Notes under the pieces: generated by a model
Told to the model about the DNA's origin: nothing
The model's database searches: none
The model's input: the letters and a program-made list of their open reading frames with translations, nothing else
Shown here: in pieces, positions 57,540-64,000 of the stretch
Layout of the letters: each line of letters opens with the position of its first letter
Position numbering within the stretch: position 1 is the stretch's first letter
Position numbers and translations under genes: made by a program
Assembly (NCBI GenBank): GCA_013176395.1
Contig: JABMLP010000002.1
Span: 868,001-932,000, forward strand
Direction: 5' to 3'
DNA from: Venturia oleaginea
Lineage: Eukaryota > Ascomycota > Dothideomycetes > Venturiales > Venturiaceae
Length of the DNA stretch: 64,000 nucleotides

Positions 57540-59528
57540 TCAAAACAAGGAGCCCAATCCTACCCTAATAGGACTTCTCTTCCTCCTCGACGGACTTGCA
57601 GAAGGCTTTCTACGTCTGACGAAAGCGTACTCCTTGTTGCCATTACGTCCGCGGTCTTCGATGAGAAGGGAAGCACCGCCGCGGCGGAGTTTGCGAGTAT
57701 GTTCGAATAGGAGTTCAGTTTCATAAGTATCCATTTCTTGGAGAATGATGATGTAGTCGGTATCGGACTGTTTTATCATGTTAGCTTTTGTTGTGTGTGA
57801 TGAAGGAAGATGGTGGTCACGTACATCGTATTCCCATGGCAGTCCGAAGTACTTCAACGTCTCGACATCGACGTGGCTGCGGTGCACTTTGATGTATGTC
57901 GGCGTAGCTACATGATGAAAGGGATCAGGGCCAGGTCTATGGTATGGAGCCACCGCATGCTGTGGATTGCCAGGTGACGCCCCGGGAGGTAGATTGGCAG
58001 CCTTCCTGGGATCCAAGACAGCTTCAATCTGGTTCTCCTGAAAACCGAACTTGGCCAGTCGCTTGTGCATTTCTTCGTCGAGTTTCTTCTCCTCAGCCTT
58101 CTTCCTCTCTTTGGCCTTCTCTTCCTCTTCCTTGAGCTTTGCTTTGATTCTGTCCTCTTCTTCCTTGGCTTTCTTCCTCTTTGCCTCGTCCTCTAGTCGG
58201 AATTTCTCTCTCTGTTCTGCCTCTTTCCTCTTCTGATCCTCGAGCTCCTGATGATGCGCAGCTAGTATCTCAGCCTTTCGCTTATTTTCAGCAGCCTCCT
58301 GGTCCCTCTCCCTCTGCTTGGCGCGTGCAAGCATCTCTTTCAATTCATCATCCTTCTTCTTCGCTTGCATTTGTGCACGAGCAATAAGCTCCTCGGTTTT
58401 CTCGTCATCTTTCCTCCTTTGCAGCTCGGCACGCTCAAGGATCTCCTGTCGTTCCTCCTCGTCCTCTCTCTCTTTCGCCTCGATTTCAAGCTTGATCCTG
58501 TTACGCTCAGCCTTGGCAGCCTTCTCTTTCTTTTCCATATCAGCAAGGAATTTCTCCCTCTCCTCCTTGCGCTCAAGGTCATCTCTCTGGCGCTTTTGTT
58601 CGTCCTTGAGCTTCTCGATTTCGAGGCGAGACTTCCATTCCTTGTCCCTCTTCTGCACCTTAGCCTCCTCCTCTTCACGCTCAATGCGATCCTTGAGTCG
58701 TGCAAGCTCCAACTTTTTCTTGTATAGGGCTTGGTCCCTCCCCTCGATCTCCCTGATTCTCTCTTTCTCGAGCTCGGCCGCCCTCCAGTCTGCCTCTCTC
58801 AGACGCTCCTGGTCGTAGCGGTCGTTATGCTCCTTCTTCTTCTTGAAAGCACTTAGCTCCATATTCATCCTATCCTCCAACCGCTCACGCGCATATCGTT
58901 CTTTCTCAATGTCTCGATCGTGTAATAGTCTTTCCCGCTCAATGTCTCGCAAGATCTTCTCTCGCTCAGCTTCCCGAGAGAGTCGTTCCCGCGACAGATC
59001 AGCCTGTCGGGTGAGTCGTTCCCTTTCGATCTCGCGCTCGCGCTCTGCCCTCTCTTGACGAGCATGGAGCTCGAGTTCCATGCGGTTTACCCCTGGTGAG
59101 GCCTCACGATGTAAGAAATCTGGGGTGTGCCCACGACTTGACATGCGCCTCAAGTCACGATCGATATCTTCCAACCTGTCTGCGATGGCAGTGGTTTGGC
59201 GATCGTCGCGACGACCACGAGAGGCGCCTCGACCTGGCGGCTCTGGCGAGAGGCTTCGGTCGCTTTTATGGTTGTCATTATTGGTGTACTGGCTCATATA
59301 CACCTTGACGTTTGGTGCAGGTTGGGCTCCAGTGGAGCGGGAGCGAAGGCGCGAGGTAAAGTGGTCGATGGAGAGGAGATCTGCTCCACTTCGGCCAACT
59401 GGCGCACGGACTGGTGTACGGCTACGGACTGGAGCGCGGACGTGAGAGACACCACGGCGGTGGAAGTCACGTTCGTGCCACTCATCTTCTTCGAATTCGT
59501 CGTCCCATCCCATTCCACGGCGGGCCAT
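57540..59528 (-). CDS. Charged coiled-coil protein with conserved fungal C-terminal domain
   Basis: Exons 59528-57825 and 57767-57540, with a 57-bp phase-0 intron (GTACGT...GCTAAC...AAACAG), give 643 residues. The intron is a multiple of three without stops, so retention would insert 19 residues. The N-terminus is MARRGMGWDDEFEEDEWHER, followed by an Arg/Ser/Pro-rich region. From about residue 150 to 500 there is an extremely Glu/Arg/Lys-rich single long helix or coiled coil. The C-terminal domain reads KVHRSHVDVETLKYFGLPWE, then after the splice SDTDYIIILQEM and TELLFEHTRKLR. This C-terminal block is common in Pezizomycotina hypothetical proteins, where it is of unknown function. Nuclear or cytoskeletal scaffolding is only a guess. 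No signal peptide or membrane segment. Confidence 0.85.
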   Translation of the reverse strand: MARRGMGWDDEFEEDEWHERDFHRRGVSHVRAPVRSRTPVRAPVGRSGADLLSIDHFTSRLRSRSTGAQPAPNVKVYMSQYTNNDNHKSDRSLSPEPPGRGASRGRRDDRQTTAIADRLEDIDRDLRRMSSRGHTPDFLHREASPGVNRMELELHARQERAEREREIERERLTRQADLSRERLSREAEREKILRDIERERLLHDRDIEKERYARERLEDRMNMELSAFKKKKEHNDRYDQERLREADWRAAELEKERIREIEGRDQALYKKKLELARLKDRIEREEEEAKVQKRDKEWKSRLEIEKLKDEQKRQRDDLERKEEREKFLADMEKKEKAAKAERNRIKLEIEAKEREDEEERQEILERAELQRRKDDEKTEELIARAQMQAKKKDDELKEMLARAKQRERDQEAAENKRKAEILAAHHQELEDQKRKEAEQREKFRLEDEAKRKKAKEEEDRIKAKLKEEEEKAKERKKAEEKKLDEEMHKRLAKFGFQENQIEAVLDPRKAANLPPGASPGNPQHAVAPYHRPGPDPFHHVATPTYIKVHRSHVDVETLKYFGLPWEYDVRDHHLPSSHTTKANMIKQSDTDYIIILQEMDTYETELLFEHTRKLRRGGASLLIEDRGRNGNKEYAFVRRRKPSASPSRRKRSPIRVGLGSLF

Positions 59529-60742
59529 GTTTGCAGAGTGGGAGGCTATAGGCAGTAGGGGGCTGGTGGTAGGACTGTGGTGGTGGGGGTAGGGGAGAAA
59601 ATCTCAGGAATGCTCGAAACTTGAGACGAGTCCAAGGGGAGGGGAGATGCTAAGTAGCAGCAAGCTGAGCTGAAGGACAGAAACTGCTTAGGAAGGTCAG
59701 GTGGCCTCTGACAGGCCAGGATTTGTCGAGCTCGTTACCTTTGTCTGTCTTGTATACTCACTAGATAACAAATGGTGGGCTTAGGCAGAGGGACAGCTTG
59801 CAGGAGACTTCGGGCAGGCATGCGCATCCCGATATACAATTCCTTTCTTGTGCTCTGCTCATCGTGGCGCTTCTGCAGTGCTTAGGCCCGGCGTGCCAGG
59901 CTCCATGCTGCCTATCATGCATGAGTATATGAAGCTGACTGCTTTGATGGTGCCACTCTGGAATGCCGTGCCTGCACTGCACTGAACTGCCGCACTGGGA
60001 GGGTCCCACAGATGAAGAATTACATCTGGTCGCTGTCGACATACTACAGTAATGCCAGAACTAGCTGTGCATGTTGATTTGACTCTTTGCTCTGCTACTC
60101 TCACCATGTCTATCGCCAGTCTTGGAAGCGGGGCGATAACGGCACGCGCCAACGCTTCTATTTTTGTCTCAAGCAAAATCTCCTGTCTCTTCTTACAGTA
60201 ACCCTGGGCCGTGTTTATCCTTGGCCAGCGTCAAGGCGAGCAGAGCCGCATCTGCTGCTGAAGTGAAGCCACGTCGTGCCTGTGGACCGAGACTCGCTAG
60301 ACTTAGACTTCGTGTAGATATCGTTTAGATATCGAATTGCATACTGTGATACACCGCCCCTGTTCCTTTAATTTGCGCTGGTGGAGGGATAAACGCTCTG
60401 AAGCCATGCGGTGAAGTTGGGGGCCAAAGTGGCGCAGTGAGGATTTGAACCCGCATCGAAGTTAGTACTCATCTTCATGTATATGCCAGTGCAAGTACAA
60501 AAATTAGAAATAGTAAATTACTGTTTACACATTACGCAAAGTCTAAGTGGTGATAATGCACGTCGTCTATGGCCCGACAAACACCTTAGCAAACTTGAAA
60601 CTAACATGTCGCTAATCATGACCCGAAACGCCTTCTACACATGGTCGTACAAATTGAGTCCGTACATAGGACCTCAGAGATCCTTGCGAGCGTGCTTGCT
60701 ATGGTTCTTCCGTAAAGTTGCGCCGTACTGCTATGAAGTTAG
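59529..60742. other. Promoter of the coiled-coil gene and intergenic sequence
   Basis: About 1.2 kb. No gene. On the minus strand at about 60435-60465 a GGTTCAAATCC stretch resembles a tRNA T-arm, but no matching 5' half is present (see rejected items). Confidence 0.35.
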
Positions 60743-62581
60743 CTATGCACTTTCAAGAGGAGCAGACAGTCTAACCTTATAAAGAACAAAGGGGATCGGA
60801 ATAAACAGAATGGACAAGAACGCCAATAGAGAACTAGCCCACGCGACACCGAGCCTGTCGTACATAGCTGATGCAAAAAGTGGAAATCCAGCACCGAAGC
60901 TGGATCGGAACAAGTCGTTACCTGCCAGCACCGACGCGGCGTATTCGGGATACGCGTCAGGCAGATAATTGAGAACAGAGTTGAATAGCAGGAATGTTCC
61001 AATGGAGAAAAATCCGGATCCAATGATTGGGACAATCCAGTGAACAGAAGCTCTTGAAGTCCAGCCAAACCAAAAGAGACATATGGGTATAAAGAATCCA
61101 CCGACGCATGCTGCTGGCAAGCGCAACTCCGGCTGGCACTCACCATTCTCATTGAACTTAGGCTCGAGGTATGTGTGCAGCCACCAGAAGAAAGGAGGGA
61201 CGACGAGGACCGCTCCAACAAAGATACCGAGGAATGCCAGACCTTGCTCTCCCAGGTTGAATTTGTATATGCCGACGAAAACGATTGGGAAGGATTCGAA
61301 CCAGATGTACAAGAGACCGTAGATCAGGGCGATGTAGAGGTTGAGCAAGAAGACCATGGGCTCGGTGAAGTTGAGGGTGAATGGACGGACGAGACTCATC
61401 TGTATGATCTCGTTGCGAGACATGGACTCCGCGATCAATTCCGGCTGGCAAATCAACTTGTCATTTCCGGTGAGTTGTCGGAGACGCTTGGTTCGGCGGT
61501 ACAGGATATTGTTGGCACTGGTCTCGGGGAGGAAGAACATGAGGAATACCCATACGGTGCCTGAGAGCCACATCAACTCCCAGATCGTCCACGTCCAGCC
61601 TTCATGCTGAGCAGCGAAACCACCAACAAGAGGTCCCAGCGTAGGGCCAGAGACGGCTGCCACACCCCAAACACTCATGGCGTATGCGCGCTTTTTGGGT
61701 GAATACATATCCGCAATTGTTGCACCTCCAGTGGCCAAAACTGGGGAACCGAAGAATCCAGTAAGAAATCGGAATGCCAAAAGCATGCCGAAGTTAGAAG
61801 CAAGCGCGGTGGGAATTTGAAACATGACAAAGATGAAGAGGGTACCCATGTAAATCGGGTTGCGTCCAAAATACGGGATCTCGCTCATCGGTGACCAAAT
61901 CATCTGGAATTTGTAAGTAGAGGTCGACGACATACAACACTCGAGCAGACGTACAGGTCCCAAACCATATCCGGCGACGAAAAGACAAAGACCTAAAATC
62001 GCGGCAACCTGAGATACACCAAAAACTTGCATAACTTCCTGCACACCAGGCGTATAGATGGCAGAGCCGATGTAAATACCGGTTGTCATAAGACAAATCT
62101 GCAACGTAACGAAGTACTTCTTCCCTGGGGACCAATTTTGCGGGTTCTGCATGCAAAGTTAGCAATCGCAGTCAAGAATGGAGTATGGTTCGAAACGTAC
62201 CCCAGGATCGTCTGGCAAGAAATGTATGACGGTCTTGTCCATTCCCTTCTCGGGATCAACTTTCACTCCGCTTGTCTCGTTGACGGTCGCGCCATCTGGT
62301 GTTCTGGTTTGGGAGGTAGCAGCAGAGTCTGCGGTCGATTTCTTTCGATCTTTACGATCTTCAGCCTTCCCATTTTCATAATCAGACTTTTCGTCGCTCT
62401 CCTCCTCTTCAGGTGGTTCGACAGCTCCATAGCGAGCAGCATTGGCAGACTTCTCTTCACTGACCCATTTCTTCCAAAGTTCAGGATCCTTCTCTTCTGG
62501 GTACTGAAGGAATTTCCGTCTCGTGACGACACGAACAATCTGGCCAACGGCAGTGTCACGAATCAAATCCATGACGGTCAT
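60743..62581 (-). CDS. MFS transporter, DHA1 drug/polyamine:H+ antiporter type
   Basis: Exons 62581-62201, 62146-61955 and 61903-60743, with introns of 54 and 51 bp, give 577 residues. The second intron is in frame without stops (retention adds 17 residues in the first loop). A hydrophilic N-terminus of about 125 residues with an acidic stretch (EPPEEEESDEKSD) precedes FLPDDPGNPQNWSPGKKYFV, a hallmark of this fungal family. Twelve transmembrane segments follow. Family motifs include GYGLGPMIWSPMSEIPYFGR after the splice, FLTGFFGSPVLATGGATIAD, SVWGVAAVSGPTLGPLVGGF, the central loop with TGNDKL, and GNDLFRSSFGAGFPLFA near the C-terminus. Related proteins export drugs, polyamines or secondary metabolites at the plasma membrane. 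The substrate is unknown, and no biosynthetic cluster lies nearby. Confidence 0.93.
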
Positions 62582-63003
62582 TATGGAGGGATCCCGAATG
62601 TCAGGAAGTAAGTAGCGGTATGTCAGAAATGCGAAGACTTCTTCTTTAACCTATATCAGCGCGCGAGGCTTGCCACATGCAGGATATGTAGTGCAAGAAA
62701 TTTGGGCAATAACATAGCATCATGGTGAACTAACAGAGGGACTCCAGTCCCAATCAGTAATGCCAAAATCTCCACAATTGCTTAATCGTCTCCATTCTGA
62801 TTAGTGGGCGTCTCATTACTCAGGAATTGCAAGCTTTTCCTGCTGAAACGGTGGAAGTGGTTTGGTGTGCGGTCGACATGTCTATGACGACGCTTTAACG
62901 TCGAAGGCGATCGACGCGCCTACGTTGAATCGGCGGTTCTGTGACAGAGGCTCCGGCTCAAGATGATCCCACGGGCTCCGTCGTGTGCAGTCACAGTCAC
63001 GAC
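62582..63003. other. Promoter of the MFS gene
   Basis: About 420 bp upstream of the transporter start. Nothing further recognised. Confidence 0.4.
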
Positions 63004-63402
63004 TTAGGGTAGCGTTGACCCTTTTGCATGACGAGACTGCTTTGAGTCTTTGGCAGCTAAGAGGCAGTCTTTGATCCCCTTCGTGCTTCGGGTTCGAGTC
63101 GGACTTGGCAGCCCGAAGAGTTTTCTCTCTATGTGGCCCTCTGTTGATTTACTGCTGACTAAGGATCGGTGCCTGCTAGGGCACTCGGACGCTCCGATCG
63201 CCGCGATCTGCGTCTCCGAGAACGCTTGAGGGGACAAGCTCTGCTTGTGCAAATCTTGGTACAGAGTCAGTCTCGCTGCTTCGACTGGCGTCGTCTGACT
63301 CGAGTCTTCCAATGCATAACCATACTTGTCACATTTTATGCGAGTTTGTCCAATTGAACGGGCTGTAGAGTGCCTTGAAGACTTTGTGGAATCCGTTGCC
63401 AT
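63004..63402 (-). CDS. Hypothetical short protein, doubtful
   Basis: An uninterrupted 132-codon frame starting MATDSTKSSRHSTARSIGQT, rich in Ser, Lys, Arg and Thr, with GYALEDSSQTTPVEAARLTL in the middle. No signal peptide, membrane segment or known motif. Composition is not unlike a small disordered protein, but a chance open frame cannot be excluded. Confidence 0.3.
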   Translation of the reverse strand: MATDSTKSSRHSTARSIGQTRIKCDKYGYALEDSSQTTPVEAARLTLYQDLHKQSLSPQAFSETQIAAIGASECPSRHRSLVSSKSTEGHIERKLFGLPSPTRTRSTKGIKDCLLAAKDSKQSRHAKGSTLP

Positions 63403-63647
63403 CTTTTCAGTTTACATTCTTCTTGGCGGTAGGTAGCCTGACTGAGTTGGAATGTGAGGACTGGACCCAAGTCAAGCATACCGAAAGTCGATACCGAGAT
63501 CATGATACATACATATTTCGACAATAATAGGAATGCTCAAATGGTCTCTTCGAGAATAAAAAGGAAATCCGTTACCCTCATTTACAATAACACATCGCCA
63601 AAACCTCCGCTCTTCACTAACCTCAACCAAAGCCACCTCTTGCCAAA

Positions 63648-64000
63648 ATGTACACTTCCCTCACCTCCCTCCTCGCCAGCATAACCACCCTCCTCACCCT
63701 CACAACCGCCAAACCAACAATCGCCGGAATCCAAGGCATCAAACCAGCACACTTCGACTACTGCAAGACAATAGACTTCCAAGACTGCGTCTTTGGCGTC
63801 ACAAGAGCAGCAAACGATTGCATCACCCTCCCCGATAAATACCCTCTAATGTCCGTCAAATTCAAGAGGAACGTCAAATGTCAAATCTTCACGGATAGAC
63901 AGTGTGGTGCAGATCTTATGATACGGTATGTTCGGCTTGAAGAGGCGAAGCCGGATCTGACCATACACAATCAGGCTATTGGAGGGTATTTTCAGAGTAT
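63648..64000 (+). CDS. Small secreted protein, C-terminus off the right edge
   Basis: An ATG at 63648 opens a frame with no stop to the window end (117 codons). Residues 1-20 form a signal peptide (MYTSLTSLLASITTLLTLTT). The mature part has regularly spaced cysteines (FDYCKTIDFQDCVFGVTRAA, NDCITLPDKYP, KCQIFTDRQC). This resembles small fungal secreted proteins with a compact beta fold stabilised by disulfides. A good intron-like GTATGT...CTGAC...CAATCAG (about 63928-63976, 49 bp) lies near the right end, but the unspliced reading (IGGYFQS) looks equally natural. I cannot decide whether it is spliced. Function unknown. Confidence 0.65.
   Translation, partial: MYTSLTSLLASITTLLTLTTAKPTIAGIQGIKPAHFDYCKTIDFQDCVFGVTRAANDCITLPDKYPLMSVKFKRNVKCQIFTDRQCGADLMIRYVRLEEAKPDLTIHNQAIGGYFQS

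Noticed and set aside
60430..60470. tRNA-like 3' half on the minus strand (GGTTCAAATCC followed by CTGCGCCA)
   Set aside because: No complementary 5' acceptor strand or anticodon arm within range, and the T-stem does not pair well. At most a fragment; a tRNAscan covariance search would settle it.
1..64000. CRISPR arrays, bacterial operons, rRNA genes, viral genomes
   Set aside because: No regularly spaced direct repeats with unique spacers, no Shine-Dalgarno-led operons, and no rRNA or viral hallmark genes were seen; gene structure is fungal throughout.

Overview
The window is nuclear DNA of a filamentous ascomycete (Pezizomycotina; a Dothideomycete would fit, but I cannot place it further). 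The evidence is protein-coding genes split by short introns (mostly 45-150 bp, GTAHGT...CTRAY...YAG), Zn2Cys6 regulators, a Fot/pogo-type DNA transposon, a fungal HOG-pathway MAPKKK, a xanthine dioxygenase, an LPMO-like protein, a deuterolysin and a GPI-anchored wall protein. No rRNA gene, confident tRNA gene, CRISPR array or prokaryotic feature was seen.

Layout. 1-6106 (-): a very large low-complexity plus coiled-coil protein that runs off the left edge. 7.1-7.6 kb: a decayed gene. 8.4-10.7 kb (-): a regulator with a BED-like N-terminal finger and a Zn2Cys6 cluster, divergent from SF3a66 (11.1-11.8 kb, +). 13.1-15.2 kb (-): the RSC/SWI-SNF subunit Rsc7/Swp82. 17.2-17.7 kb (-): a four-exon, eight-cysteine secreted mini-protein. 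20.1-24.2 kb (-): the MAPKKK SskB. 25.5-26.1 kb: broken coding fragments. 26.2-27.0 kb (-): a small Zn2Cys6 protein. 27-31.4 kb: gene-poor. 31.4-32.6 kb (+): XanA. 33.5-37.4 kb (-): two secreted proteins, an AA11-like LPMO and an M35 deuterolysin. 38.8-40.2 kb: repeats, followed by a 1,814-bp transposon with near-perfect 39-bp inverted repeats and a broken transposase. 42.6-44.8 kb: an I78-type inhibitor and the Leu5 carrier, convergent. 45.9-48.1 kb: an orphan gene and a frameshifted secreted-protein relic. 48.6-51.5 kb: CZIB/DUF866 and a mitochondrial helical-repeat (PPR-like) protein, divergent. 52.2-54.3 kb (+): a GPI-anchored wall protein. 57.5-59.5 kb (-): a coiled-coil protein. 60.7-62.6 kb (-): an MFS transporter. 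63.6 kb to the right edge (+): another small secreted protein.

The window alternates conserved housekeeping genes (splicing, chromatin remodelling, stress signalling, CoA transport) with gene-poor tracts holding secreted proteins, broken genes and a recently inserted transposon. The genes do not form a pathway cluster. The only thematic grouping is secretion: LPMO, deuterolysin, I78 inhibitor, wall protein and two or more small secreted proteins. Several genes here consist of exons too short to stand out as long open frames. I assembled them by matching reading frames across canonical splice sites, so these models are inferences to be tested with RNA-seq.
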